Assembly: GCA_964398215.1 (NCBI GenBank)
Contig: CAYNNP010000060.1
Coordinates: 1-27,743 of the forward strand
DNA length: 27,743 bases
Source: CAYNNP01 sp964398215
GTDB taxonomy: Bacteria > Planctomycetota > Planctomycetia > Pirellulales > Pirellulaceae
Reading direction: 5' to 3'
The translations under genes and the position numbers were made by a program. Positions 1 to 7,219 of this stretch are shown here, one piece after another. The stretch's first letter is position 1. Every line of letters starts with the position of its first letter. Below the pieces are notes generated by a model. It had not been told where the DNA came from. It saw only the letters and a list, made by a program, of their open reading frames with translations, and did no database searches.

Positions 1-132
1 AAAGCGACCTTTGCTCTGTGACCGAACGTCGCAGCACGTTGCCATTGGAGATGCGTCTGAATCGATTTTGACACTGAGAAAGAAGAAGACGCGGTTTGAC
101 CGAAAAAACGCCGAAAACACAGAGGTTGGGAC

Positions 133-162
133 TTGAAAAACACTGCCCGTTTCGCGTAGGAT
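133..162 (+). promoter_or_regulatory. Possible sigma-70-type promoter upstream of rpmE
   Basis: TTGAAA at 133-138 is followed after 18 bases by TAGGAT at 157-162, a 4/6 match to the -10 consensus. This would give a leader of roughly 55 bases before rpmE. The match is by eye only. The rest of 1-223 shows no convincing gene; a frame open from the left edge to about 136 has no recognisable protein features. Confidence 0.25.
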
Positions 163-223
163 TCGGGACTTCCTATAGCTGTACGAAAGCCAGCTTACTT
201 CCTTTTGACATAGAAGAATTGCC

Positions 224-460
224 ATGAAAGAAGGCATCCACCCAAACTACCAAGAAACATCCGTTAAATGCGGTTGTGGTAACTCGTTCACAACTCGCAG
301 CACGCGACCTGAGTTGAAGATCGATATTTGCAATGATTGCCACCCGTTCTACACCGGTAAACTGAAGTTTGTTGATACGGCTGGCCGAATCGACAAGTTC
401 CAAAAGAAGTTTGCCGCAGGTACCTACGGCAGCTTGGCAAAACCCAAAAAGAAGAAGTAG
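224..460 (+). CDS. rpmE: 50S ribosomal protein L31 (bL31), zinc-binding form
   Basis: Structural protein of the large ribosomal subunit, found at the subunit interface. The 78-residue product begins MKEGIHPNY, the classic bL31 N-terminus. It carries the four zinc-ligand cysteines of the C+ form as CxC at C16/C18 and CxxC at C36/C39, followed by the conserved HPFYTGK block. The tail is lysine-rich. Length is normal for the family (about 70-80 residues). ATG is the natural start because the conserved N-terminus begins there; no strong SD is seen. It is followed directly by an intrinsic terminator, so it is probably a separate transcript from prfA, although rpmE-prfA-prmC is a recurring bacterial gene order. 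Zinc-ligand bL31 proteins often have a zinc-free paralogue elsewhere; none is visible here. Confidence 0.96.
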   Translation: MKEGIHPNYQETSVKCGCGNSFTTRSTRPELKIDICNDCHPFYTGKLKFVDTAGRIDKFQKKFAAGTYGSLAKPKKKK

Positions 461-502
461 CTGCGTCATTCGGCCAAACAGGGCCGATCAACCGTTTCTG
501 TT

Positions 503-536
503 CGCCGCCCCGTGAAATTCGCGTGGCGGCGTTTTT
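503..536 (+). terminator. Intrinsic terminator after rpmE
   Basis: CGCCGCC (503-509) pairs with GGCGGCG (525-531) across a 15-base loop and is followed by TTTTT (532-536). It lies 42 bases after the rpmE stop, on the same strand, and separates rpmE from prfA. Confidence 0.85.
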
Positions 537-591
537 CATGCACTTTACAAGCGCTGGACGCTTGCCACTTCGACCCTAAGATTTTGAAACT

Positions 592-1674
592 ATGAGCGGA
601 TCGATACGCGAAATCTTGGAAGAAAAGCTCGGCCGATTCGAGCAACTTGAACGTGACCTTTCTGACCCTGAGGTTCTGGCAAACGGCGCGCGCATGAGTG
701 CGACTGCTCGTGAACATGGCGGCCTAGCCAAAGTCGCGGGCAAGTACCGTGACTTCAAAAAGCTGACCGACGAGATTCGTGGTTGCCAGGAAATGGCCGA
801 AGCGGCTGAGGACAGCGACGAACGTGAAATGGCCGAAGCCGAAATGGCTGACCTCCGCGCAAAACGCGAAGTGCTTTGGGAAGACCTGTTGTCGCTAACC
901 GTTGGCGGTGAGGACAGTCACCGAACTCGTTGCGTGATGGAAATTCGAGCCGGCGCTGGTGGCGATGAAGCCGCGTTGTTCGCACGTGATCTGTATGAAA
1001 TGTATCGACGCTATGCAGAGACACGGAAATGGAAAACCGAAATCATGAACGCCAACGCCACTGAGATGGGCGGCTTCAAAGAAATCACGTTGACGCTTGA
1101 AGGCGAAAACGTTTTCCGTGACTTGCAGTACGAATCCGGTGGACACCGCGTCCAGCGGGTTCCCGAAACGGAAGCCCAAGGACGTGTTCACACTTCCGCA
1201 GCAACCGTGGCTGTCATGGCCGAACCCGAAGACATCGAAGTCGAACTGAAATCAGAAGACTATCGCGTTGACAAGTTCGGTGCCTCGGGCCCAGGCGGCC
1301 AGCACGTCAACAAAACTGAGTCCGCCATTCGATTGACTCACCACGAAACGGGTATCGTTGTTTCCTGCCAAGACGAAAAGAGTCAGCACAAAAATCTCGC
1401 TAAAGCGATCCGTGTTTTGAAAGCTCGAATCTACGAACACAAACGTCAAGAAGAAGACGCCAAACAGGCCGCAACGCGAAAGGGTTTGATCGGATCGGGC
1501 GACCGAAGCCAACGTATCCGCACTTACAACTTTCCGCAAAATCGACTCACCGACCACCGCATCAATCTGACGATCTACAAACTGGATCAGATCGTTGGCG
1601 GCGCCCTGGATCCTGTCACCGAAGCGTTAATCGAATACGATCGAGACCAGCTTCGCGGTGACATGGATAGCTGA
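592..1674 (+). CDS. prfA: Peptide chain release factor 1 (RF1)
   Basis: Class I release factor that reads UAA and UAG and triggers hydrolysis of peptidyl-tRNA on the ribosome. The 360-residue length matches the family. The catalytic GGQ is at residues 235-237 in the context SGPGGQHVNKTESA. The codon-reading tripeptide is of the RF1 P-x-T type (Pro-Glu-Thr, in RVPETEAQGRVHTSA) rather than the SPF of RF2, which settles RF1 over RF2. The N-terminal 100 residues are helical and charged, as expected for domain 1. ATG at 592 gives the usual N-terminus; no clear SD precedes it. Downstream prmC encodes the enzyme that methylates the glutamine of this GGQ, so substrate and modifying enzyme sit together. 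Confidence 0.97.
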   Translation: MSGSIREILEEKLGRFEQLERDLSDPEVLANGARMSATAREHGGLAKVAGKYRDFKKLTDEIRGCQEMAEAAEDSDEREMAEAEMADLRAKREVLWEDLLSLTVGGEDSHRTRCVMEIRAGAGGDEAALFARDLYEMYRRYAETRKWKTEIMNANATEMGGFKEITLTLEGENVFRDLQYESGGHRVQRVPETEAQGRVHTSAATVAVMAEPEDIEVELKSEDYRVDKFGASGPGGQHVNKTESAIRLTHHETGIVVSCQDEKSQHKNLAKAIRVLKARIYEHKRQEEDAKQAATRKGLIGSGDRSQRIRTYNFPQNRLTDHRINLTIYKLDQIVGGALDPVTEALIEYDRDQLRGDMDS

Positions 1675-1691
1675 ATCGCGTCCACGCTACG

Positions 1692-1712
1692 CTCTCGATC
1701 ATCAGTCGAGAG
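1692..1712 (+). other. Small inverted repeat between prfA and prmC
   Basis: CTCTCGA (1692-1698) and TCGAGAG (1706-1712) form a perfect 7-bp stem with a 7-base loop. No T-tract follows, so it is not a standard intrinsic terminator. It may be an mRNA processing or stability element in the 132-base prfA-prmC spacer, or chance. Confidence 0.3.
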
Positions 1713-1806
1713 AGCAGTAAGTATGCGGCAATATTCTGAATAGCCAGTACTCCGCGCAACAACCACAACACAATCCACTCTCACCTCAGCCACTCCCACT
1801 CCGACC

Positions 1807-2694
1807 ATGTCCGACAGCCAGACCGAGCAGTGGAACGTCCTCCGACTTTTGGAGTGGACCACGGAATTTTTCACCAAGCGTGGCAGCGATTCTGCACGAC
1901 TTGACGCGGAAATCCTGCTAGCTCACGCGAAAGACTGTACACGAATCGAACTTTATACGGCTTTCAACGAAGTGCCTTCCGAAGAAGTCCTGGTCGCCTT
2001 TCGTGAACTCGTCCGACGACGCGGTGATGGCAGCCCTGTTGCCCAACTGGTCGGCTATCGCGAGTTTTACTCATTGCGGTTTCGCGTTGACGAATCGGTC
2101 TTGATCCCGCGCCCCGAAACGGAACACCTGGTCATCGAAGCACTCGATTGTGCGAAAGAAATGAAGGTTACTGATCGGCCGCTGCAAATCGCCGATGTCG
2201 GTACCGGCAGCGGAGCAATCGCTATTAGCTTGGCAAAGAATTTGTCGTCATGTCATTTGACGGCAACCGACTTGAGCGAAGCGGCACTCAATATTGCGGC
2301 CTGGAATGCCGAGCACCACAAGTGTTCGCAACAGATTGATTTTGTTCACTGCGATCTGCTGGCCGATGTGGCTCAGCCGGAAACCTTTGACATCATCTGC
2401 AGCAACCCGCCGTACATCAGCGAAGCGGAATACGAACAACTACCGCCCACCGTAAAGGACTACGAGCCGAAATCCGCGTTGGTCGCAGAAGCGGACGGCA
2501 CCGAAGTTATCAAACGGTTGTTTGGCGAGTGCTTTGGGCGGCTGAATCCTGGTGGCCGTATGATCATTGAACTCAGCCCGATGATCGCTGACGCCTGCGC
2601 CGATCTGGCCGAGCAAGTATCCGATCTCGCGGACCAACGATTCATCAATGATCTAGCAGGCCACAAACGAATCTTATCTCTCGGTCGCAGCTGA
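1807..2694 (+). CDS. prmC: Peptide chain release factor N5-glutamine methyltransferase
   Basis: SAM-dependent enzyme that methylates the glutamine of the GGQ motif in RF1 and RF2, raising termination efficiency. The 295-residue protein has an N-terminal helical substrate-binding domain (about 1-100), with RPETEHLV at the start of the catalytic domain. The SAM-binding motif I is DVGTGSG at 130-136 and the catalytic NPPY is at 200-203 (in SNPPYISEAEY). NPPY with these neighbours is diagnostic for PrmC/HemK. It follows prfA by 132 bases on the same strand, a common arrangement. Its stop is 33 bases from the stop of convergent purD. No terminator is seen in that short gap. Confidence 0.96.
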   Translation: MSDSQTEQWNVLRLLEWTTEFFTKRGSDSARLDAEILLAHAKDCTRIELYTAFNEVPSEEVLVAFRELVRRRGDGSPVAQLVGYREFYSLRFRVDESVLIPRPETEHLVIEALDCAKEMKVTDRPLQIADVGTGSGAIAISLAKNLSSCHLTATDLSEAALNIAAWNAEHHKCSQQIDFVHCDLLADVAQPETFDIICSNPPYISEAEYEQLPPTVKDYEPKSALVAEADGTEVIKRLFGECFGRLNPGGRMIIELSPMIADACADLAEQVSDLADQRFINDLAGHKRILSLGRS

Positions 2695-2727
2695 TCCGAA
2701 ATCGAAGGCTGCTCCGGTCCGCAAACC

Positions 2728-4035
2728 TCATGGCGATGGTGATGCTTCCAAGGCCTTGTCGCTGATATCTTTGCGGCACCAAGCTCCTTGCCAGCGGATT
2801 TCTTTGACCGCTTTGTAAGCTTGCAGCTTGGCATTGCTGATACTGTTACCGATTGCCGTGACACCCAGCACTCGGCCACCCGCATTGACGACATTCCCGT
2901 TGTCATCGATCGCAGTTCCGGCATGAAAAACTTTCACACCTTCAATCGCATCGGCAGCATCCAGGCCAGTGATCTCGCGTCCTTTTTCGTAGCTTTTGGG
3001 GTAACCTTCGCTCGCCATCACAACACAGATACTGGGGCGATCATCCCATTGAAGTTCTTCGATATCGCACAATCGATTTTGCGCGGCGGCTTCCAAGACA
3101 TCGACAATGTCCGTCTTCAAACGCATCAACAACGGCTGGCATTCTGGATCACCGAAACGCACATTGAACTCCAGCACCTTGGGCCCTGATGTTGTCAGAA
3201 TCAACCCCGCGTACAAAATCCCCTTGAACGGTTTCCGAGAGCGTTTCATGGCGTGCACGACTGGCACCAAGATGTCCGACTCGATTTTGTACATCATGTC
3301 TTCATCAATCAGCGGGGCAGGGCAGTAGGCACCCATGCCGCCAGTGTTCGGCCCAGTATCACCATCGTACGCTGGTTTGTGGTCTTGGGCCGCTGGCAAG
3401 CTGATGATGGTTTCGCCATCGGTAATCGCCAACACACTTACCTCGGGCCCGATCAGTTTTTCTTCAATGATCAGTTCTTTGCCAGCGTCGCCAAATTCAC
3501 GTTGCGCCGCGATCCGGTCAACCGCGTTGATGGCTTCTTCGCGTGTGCTGCAAACGACAACGCCTTTGCCAGCTGCAAGCCCATCGGCTTTCACAACCAC
3601 AGGCACAGCCTCATCGGGCTCAGGATAGCGGTCCTTGATGTAACGGATGCCTTCGTCGGAGGTTCGGAACGTTCGATAGTCGGCAGTCGGGACGCCAGCT
3701 TTTTGAAGTAGCTGTTTGCAAAAAACCTTGCTGCCTTCTAGCTCGGCTGCTTGTTGACTGGGACCGAATGCCAACAGACCGGCAGCTTCCAACGCATCCA
3801 CCAGTCCGTCGACCAAGGGAGCTTCTGGACCGACAATGGTCAGATCGATTGATTCTTTCTGCGCGAATTCAACGATCGCTGCAATATCGTCGACTGGAAT
3901 CGCGACATTGGTCGCATCTCGAGCGGTTCCAGCGTTTCCAGGTGCGACGAATACTTGGTCGACTCGGTCGCTTTGACCGATTTTCCAAGCCAAGGCGTGT
4001 TCGCGACCACCACTTCCAACAACCAAGACTTTCAT
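2728..4035 (-). CDS. purD: Phosphoribosylamine-glycine ligase (GAR synthetase)
   Basis: Second step of de novo purine synthesis: ATP-dependent joining of glycine to 5-phosphoribosylamine in the cytoplasm. The 435-residue length fits the family (about 420-430). The N-terminus MKVLVVGSGGREHALAWK is the PurD signature. The ATP-grasp domain follows with VVKADGLAAGKGV near residues 147-159 and TGPNTGGMGAY near 230-240; the C-terminal domain carries NVRFGDPECQ. The ATG at the complement of 4033-4035 begins this conserved N-terminus. It is convergent with prmC and divergent from the copper protein gene. No other purine genes are in the window. Confidence 0.97.
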   Translation of the reverse strand: MKVLVVGSGGREHALAWKIGQSDRVDQVFVAPGNAGTARDATNVAIPVDDIAAIVEFAQKESIDLTIVGPEAPLVDGLVDALEAAGLLAFGPSQQAAELEGSKVFCKQLLQKAGVPTADYRTFRTSDEGIRYIKDRYPEPDEAVPVVVKADGLAAGKGVVVCSTREEAINAVDRIAAQREFGDAGKELIIEEKLIGPEVSVLAITDGETIISLPAAQDHKPAYDGDTGPNTGGMGAYCPAPLIDEDMMYKIESDILVPVVHAMKRSRKPFKGILYAGLILTTSGPKVLEFNVRFGDPECQPLLMRLKTDIVDVLEAAAQNRLCDIEELQWDDRPSICVVMASEGYPKSYEKGREITGLDAADAIEGVKVFHAGTAIDDNGNVVNAGGRVLGVTAIGNSISNAKLQAYKAVKEIRWQGAWCRKDISDKALEASPSP

Positions 4036-4265
4036 GTGCCAATTCCAGGAGAAAGAAAAGACGCGTGTCTATGTGAGACCGGTCCAAATTCGCGGCCAAT
4101 TTAAGTGCTGGGAGCCGATCACAACAGGGCTTTCAGCCAAGTGTCTGCAATGAATTTACCGCTATACCGAATGACGGAGGAATACCGACTAACATACAAA
4201 CTGAGGTAGACAAGCGACCATTAGTGAATAGAATTCTGGTTAGTCCCGCCGGAGATTGTATTTCT

Positions 4266-4299
4266 GTCATCCTACCCCACACCCCACCCCCGGGATGAC
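4266..4299 (+). other. Hairpin with C-rich loop upstream of orphan terminator
   Basis: GTCATCC (4266-4272) pairs with GGATGAC (4293-4299), enclosing a 20-base loop made almost entirely of C and A (taccccacaccccacccccg). The loop contains CCACCC, which is complementary to the GGGTGG at the start of the terminator's left arm 24 bases downstream. An alternative pairing that opens the terminator is therefore possible; that is inference. Confidence 0.35.
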
Positions 4300-4322
4300 T
4301 CAAACTCTGCAAGACTATTTTT

Positions 4323-4365
4323 AGGGTGGTGACTGAGCTATTCGTTCTCAGTCACCACCCTTTTT
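4323..4365 (+). terminator. Strong intrinsic terminator with no coding gene before it on its strand
   Basis: AGGGTGGTGACTGAG (4323-4337) and CTCAGTCACCACCCT (4347-4361) form a perfect 15-bp stem with a 9-base loop, followed by TTTT ATTT. On the plus strand the nearest upstream region is only the purD 5' side, so no protein gene ends here. It must end an untranslated RNA, act as an attenuator in the cupredoxin leader, or insulate against antisense transcription. Confidence 0.85.
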
Positions 4366-4393
4366 ATTTGCGTCTCGGTGGCACAGGTTGGAG

Positions 4394-4399
4394 TAAAAT
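4394..4399 (+). promoter_or_regulatory. Possible -10 element of the cupredoxin gene
   Basis: TAAAAT (5/6 match to TATAAT) lies 75 bases before the TTG start and downstream of the orphan terminator. No good -35 hexamer is seen at the standard distance, so this is weak. If it is real, the orphan terminator does not control the cupredoxin gene. Confidence 0.3.
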
Positions 4400-4474
4400 G
4401 AACTGGTCGACTAGATTTTCACCCACCAACTAAATCCCACCTCACGCAAACAGCGAAGCTCAAGGAGATAAGCG

Positions 4475-5248
4475 TTGAAAACACGAAACCTAATTGGATT
4501 ACTTACACTGGCCGTAATGATGGCCGGGCCCGCCGATGCCCAGAAAACGGGTGATCTAAAAATCACCTTCAAACTCAAGGGCGATGTGCCTGCGGTCAAG
4601 GACACAAAAATCACACAAGACGTCGCATTCTGTGGCAAGTTTGGACTCAAAGACGAAAGCCTAGTCGTCAACAAAGACAACAAGGGTATCTCGAACATCT
4701 TTGTATTTGTCTACACAGGCCGCGGTGGCACGAAACTCGCCAAGGTTCCACCCCAAAACAAGATGCACGAACTGGCCAACAAGGATTGCCGTTTCGAACC
4801 GCACGCAATGGTCTTGCAAGCAGGTGACACACTCAAGGTCACCAACCCCGACGATGTCGGACACAACGCAAACCTTCAGTTCTTTAACAACAAAGCTGAA
4901 AACTTTGTGATTCCTGCCAAGCAACACAAGGAAGTTGTTTTAACTCAGGCTGAACCTGCGGTCACTGAAGTTGCCTGTAATATTCACCCTTGGATGAAAG
5001 CTCAAGTTTTGGTGCTAGACCATCCCTTCGCTGCGATCACCGACAAAGATGGTGTGGTCGTGATCAAGGGTTTGCCTGCTGGTGAAAAAATCGTTTTCCG
5101 TGCAACTCACGAATTGGGCACGTTTAAAAACGAGATTTATGTCGACGGCAAGAAAGACAAATGGAAGTCGAACAAATTCGAAGTGAAAATCAAAGAAGGC
5201 ATGAACGACATGGGCGTCGTCGAAGTTCCTGCAAAAGAATTCAAATGA
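4475..5248 (+). CDS. Exported amicyanin-like cupredoxin with C-terminal carboxypeptidase-regulatory-like domain
   Basis: Likely periplasmic type 1 copper protein carrying electrons. The 257-residue product has a signal peptide (about 1-22, ending PADAQ). A cupredoxin domain follows: H130 in DDVGHNAN, then C168-N-I-H171-P-W-M174. This His...Cys-x2-His-x2-Met ligand set has the spacing of amicyanin. The last 75 residues (DKDGVVVIKGLPAGEKIVF onward) resemble a small carboxypeptidase-regulatory beta-sandwich. The start is TTG at 4475, supported by AAGGAG at 4462-4467 with 7-base spacing and by the signal peptide. A strong terminator follows. A second copy of the C-terminus occurs at 5486-5642, showing tandem duplication. 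Redox partner unknown; the neighbouring diheme cytochrome and oxidase-assembly genes suggest a respiratory role. Confidence 0.85.
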   Translation: MKTRNLIGLLTLAVMMAGPADAQKTGDLKITFKLKGDVPAVKDTKITQDVAFCGKFGLKDESLVVNKDNKGISNIFVFVYTGRGGTKLAKVPPQNKMHELANKDCRFEPHAMVLQAGDTLKVTNPDDVGHNANLQFFNNKAENFVIPAKQHKEVVLTQAEPAVTEVACNIHPWMKAQVLVLDHPFAAITDKDGVVVIKGLPAGEKIVFRATHELGTFKNEIYVDGKKDKWKSNKFEVKIKEGMNDMGVVEVPAKEFK

Positions 5249-5276
5249 TTCTCTAATCATCCTTCAAAACGCACTG

Positions 5277-5309
5277 ACGGCTGCATTTTAGAAATGCAGC
5301 CGTTTTTTT
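5277..5309 (+). terminator. Intrinsic terminator after the cupredoxin gene
   Basis: ACGGCTGCATTT (5277-5288) pairs perfectly with AAATGCAGCCGT (5292-5303) across a 3-base loop, followed by a run of T to 5309. It ends the first cupredoxin transcript, so the second copy needs its own promoter. Confidence 0.92.
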
Positions 5310-5385
5310 GTTTCATGCTTCAGTACTATTCGTTAAAAACAAAGTCCCACCTCAATCTCACCAACAAGTTCTCGATTCTCAACCT

Positions 5386-5485
5386 NNNNNNNNNNNNNNN
5401 NNNNNNNNNNNNNNNNNNNNNNNNNNNNNNNNNNNNNNNNNNNNNNNNNNNNNNNNNNNNNNNNNNNNNNNNNNNNNNNNNNNNN
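5386..5485. other. Assembly gap (100 N)
   Basis: Exactly 100 N, a conventional placeholder for unknown length. The sequence after it is the 3' end of a second cupredoxin gene. If that copy is full length, about 0.6 kb is missing here rather than 100 bases. The tandem repeat probably caused the break. The ten bases TCCCACCTCA at 5345-5354 also occur in the leader of the first copy (4435-4444), so the leader of copy 2 may begin just before the gap. Confidence 0.95.
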
Positions 5486-5642
5486 AATGGTGTTCCGAGC
5501 ATCACACGAATCGGGCACGTTTAAAAACGAGATTTACGTCAACGGCAAGAAAGACAAATGGAAGCGGAACAATTTCGAAGTAAAAATCAAAAAAGGGATG
5601 AATGATTTGGGGACCGTGGAGGTCCCAGCAGCGAATTTTTGA
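5486..5642 (+). CDS. 3' fragment of a second, tandem cupredoxin paralogue
   Basis: The first visible codon is ATG at 5487, which is internal and not a start. The 51 codons read MVFRASHESGTFKNEIYV and onward to a TGA at 5640-5642. They align without gaps to the C-terminus of the cupredoxin at 4475-5248, with about 80% identity (Thr/Ser, Leu/Ser, Asp/Asn and similar changes), ending VEVPAANF instead of VEVPAKEFK. The copper-ligand region, if present, is in the assembly gap, so it cannot be said whether this copy is functional. The frame is intact to the stop, which argues against obvious decay. Confidence 0.85.
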
Positions 5643-5784
5643 CGGGGAAGGGCAGGGGACTTTAGGAACACAATGCCCAAAAGCCCTCTCAAGTACTCAG
5701 CCTGCGACAATTCGTGTTGTTTTGGATGGTGTTAAGTTGCGGTTTAATAAGTATCAAATACTCGAAAGCGTAACTGGGTTGACC

Positions 5785-6963
5785 ATGCGAACGCTGATTC
5801 CACTTCTATTCGTTGCTTTGCTGCTTGGCTGTGATTCTCGGCTTGAGAGATTCCAGCGCAACTCGGTTCATGCGCTGACCCTGGCCGCTTCCCGTGGCGT
5901 TGAAACACAATCGGCCGCGGCCGATGTTGACGCCGTTGTGCACGATTTATTCGGCAGCCCGGAGGAACCAAAATGGCCCGCCGAATTGTTGGGGCCCGAC
6001 CTTGCGGCAGTCGTTGACCTTCAAAACTTGGAGCGAGCCGCAGGTAGAGTATCCAGCGATCAGATGGACAACCACAAAGGTTTGTACATTGAAAACTGCG
6101 TAACATGCCATGGCCTGGACGGTAGCGGAGCGGGCCCCGCAGCGATGGTCCAGAATCCGTATCCTCGCGATTTTCGATCAGGTGTTTTTAAATGGAAGTC
6201 CACGGCTCGAAGCGAAAAACCAACTCGCGAGGATCTCCAAAACCTGCTGATAAATGGTGTACCAGGAACCGGGATGCCATCTTTCGCTGCTTCCAAATCA
6301 GAAGACCGCGAAGCATTGATTGACTATCTGATCTACCTCTCGATTCGTGGCGAAACAGAACGACGGCTGTTGGCAGAATGTGTTGATGAAATCGGGTATG
6401 ACGATCAGGATCCATTGCCAGACGATCAACGGTTGAATCGCGGCCACGATTCGGTGCGTGCGACGTTGCGTTATGTGACTGCAAGCTGGGTCTCGGCCGA
6501 TCCCAAAACCGTCGCCGTGCCTGGCCCAACCTTCGACGCGGACTCTGGACTGCAAGAATCCATCGCGCGCGGCAAGGACATCTTTCATTCACAGATTGCC
6601 AACTGCGTCGGTTGCCATGGTCCCGAAGGCAACGGAAAGGCGATCACACTCGACTATGATGATTGGGCTAAAGAGTACACCTCGCGAATTGGCATCACGC
6701 CTAGCGACCGCGATGCAGTCAAGCCGTTTCGCAAAGCGGGGGCTCTAAGACCTCGCCAAATCAAACCGCGGAATTTGCAATTGGGAAATTTTCGTGGTGG
6801 TGGCAGTGGCGTGAATTTATACCACCGCATCAGCCAGGGAATTGCTGGAACACCGATGCCTGCGATCACAGTTTCTGATACCGAATCGACCAAGGGTTTG
6901 TCGAATGATCAGGTCTGGGACTTGATTCACTATGTACAGTCACTGTCGAATCGGACAAATTGA
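5785..6963 (+). CDS. Diheme cytochrome c lipoprotein
   Basis: Exported electron-transfer protein. ATG at 5785 gives 392 residues starting MRTLIPLLFVALLLGCD, a lipoprotein signal with lipobox LLGC, so Cys16 is the probable lipid anchor. Two heme c attachment motifs are present: CVTCH at 105-109 and CVGCH at 274-278. Each is followed by a distal Met region (GTGMPSF and GTPMPAI) and a closing helix ending in YLIYLS or YVQSLS. This is two class I cytochrome c domains in tandem. The frame is open 61 codons further upstream, but that part lacks signal character and the ATG at 5785 fits the lipoprotein signal. It is followed by a small membrane protein and the heme A/heme O synthase genes, suggesting a role as electron donor to, or part of, a terminal oxidase branch. 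Confidence 0.88.
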   Translation: MRTLIPLLFVALLLGCDSRLERFQRNSVHALTLAASRGVETQSAAADVDAVVHDLFGSPEEPKWPAELLGPDLAAVVDLQNLERAAGRVSSDQMDNHKGLYIENCVTCHGLDGSGAGPAAMVQNPYPRDFRSGVFKWKSTARSEKPTREDLQNLLINGVPGTGMPSFAASKSEDREALIDYLIYLSIRGETERRLLAECVDEIGYDDQDPLPDDQRLNRGHDSVRATLRYVTASWVSADPKTVAVPGPTFDADSGLQESIARGKDIFHSQIANCVGCHGPEGNGKAITLDYDDWAKEYTSRIGITPSDRDAVKPFRKAGALRPRQIKPRNLQLGNFRGGGSGVNLYHRISQGIAGTPMPAITVSDTESTKGLSNDQVWDLIHYVQSLSNRTN

Positions 6964-7000
6964 CATTCGCCACTTCACAAACCAAGAGCAAAAATCAACG

Positions 7001-7201
7001 ATGGGTAAAGAGGACATTTACGGTCGTGTCGGTGCAGTGATCGGGATCGCAATTGGCATTGGGATTCTGCTGATCATCGGTCGAGACACTTTCAAGATCG
7101 ACCCGCTGATCATCGGAGCCATTTTCGGTGCGGGTGGCGCCGTGACTGGCGGCATGTTAGGAGAAACGCTTTACGCGATGAAGAACCGGGAACCCAAATA
7201 G
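7001..7201 (+). CDS. Small two-helix membrane protein, function unknown
   Basis: The product has 66 residues from ATG 7001. Two hydrophobic Gly/Ile-rich segments (about 9-27 and 35-57) are separated by a short charged loop (GRDTFKIDP), and the C-terminus is basic (KNREPK). It looks like an inner-membrane hairpin. The spacing (37 bases after the cytochrome, 18 before heme A synthase) suggests it is cotranscribed with the oxidase-biogenesis genes. I do not recognise the family. The frame is open 23 codons upstream, but that part overlaps the cytochrome gene and has no start context. It could be a small oxidase-associated subunit; that is inference from position only. Confidence 0.65.
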   Translation: MGKEDIYGRVGAVIGIAIGIGILLIIGRDTFKIDPLIIGAIFGAGGAVTGGMLGETLYAMKNREPK

Positions 7202-7219
7202 GTCTTGGCCTGATCAGAA

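Larger units (their letters stand above)
4036..4474. other. Divergent intergenic region, no protein gene recognised
   Basis: This is 439 bases between purD (minus) and the cupredoxin gene (plus). It contains a small hairpin (4266-4299), a strong orphan terminator (4323-4365), a possible -10 box (4394-4399) and the cupredoxin SD (4462-4467). The only plus-strand reading frame noted is a 19-codon one at 4150-4209 without an SD, which was not accepted. An untranslated RNA ending at the terminator is possible. Confidence 0.5.

Noticed and set aside
1..136. Open plus frame at the left edge as the tail of an upstream gene
   Set aside because: More than one frame is partly open and none shows protein-like conserved character, so the edge cannot be assigned.
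4150..4209. 19-codon frame (MNLPLYRMTEEYRLTYKLR) upstream of the orphan terminator, as a possible leader peptide
   Set aside because: No SD, more than 110 bases from the terminator, and no run of a single regulatory amino acid. It is likely chance.
5750..5762. Palindrome AGTAT-CAA-ATACT upstream of the cytochrome gene, as an operator
   Set aside because: Only 5-bp arms in an AT-rich spacer and a single occurrence. Not distinguishable from chance.
5602..5784. N-terminal extension of the diheme cytochrome
   Set aside because: It overlaps the end of the second cupredoxin copy in another frame and would bury the lipoprotein signal that begins at ATG 5785.
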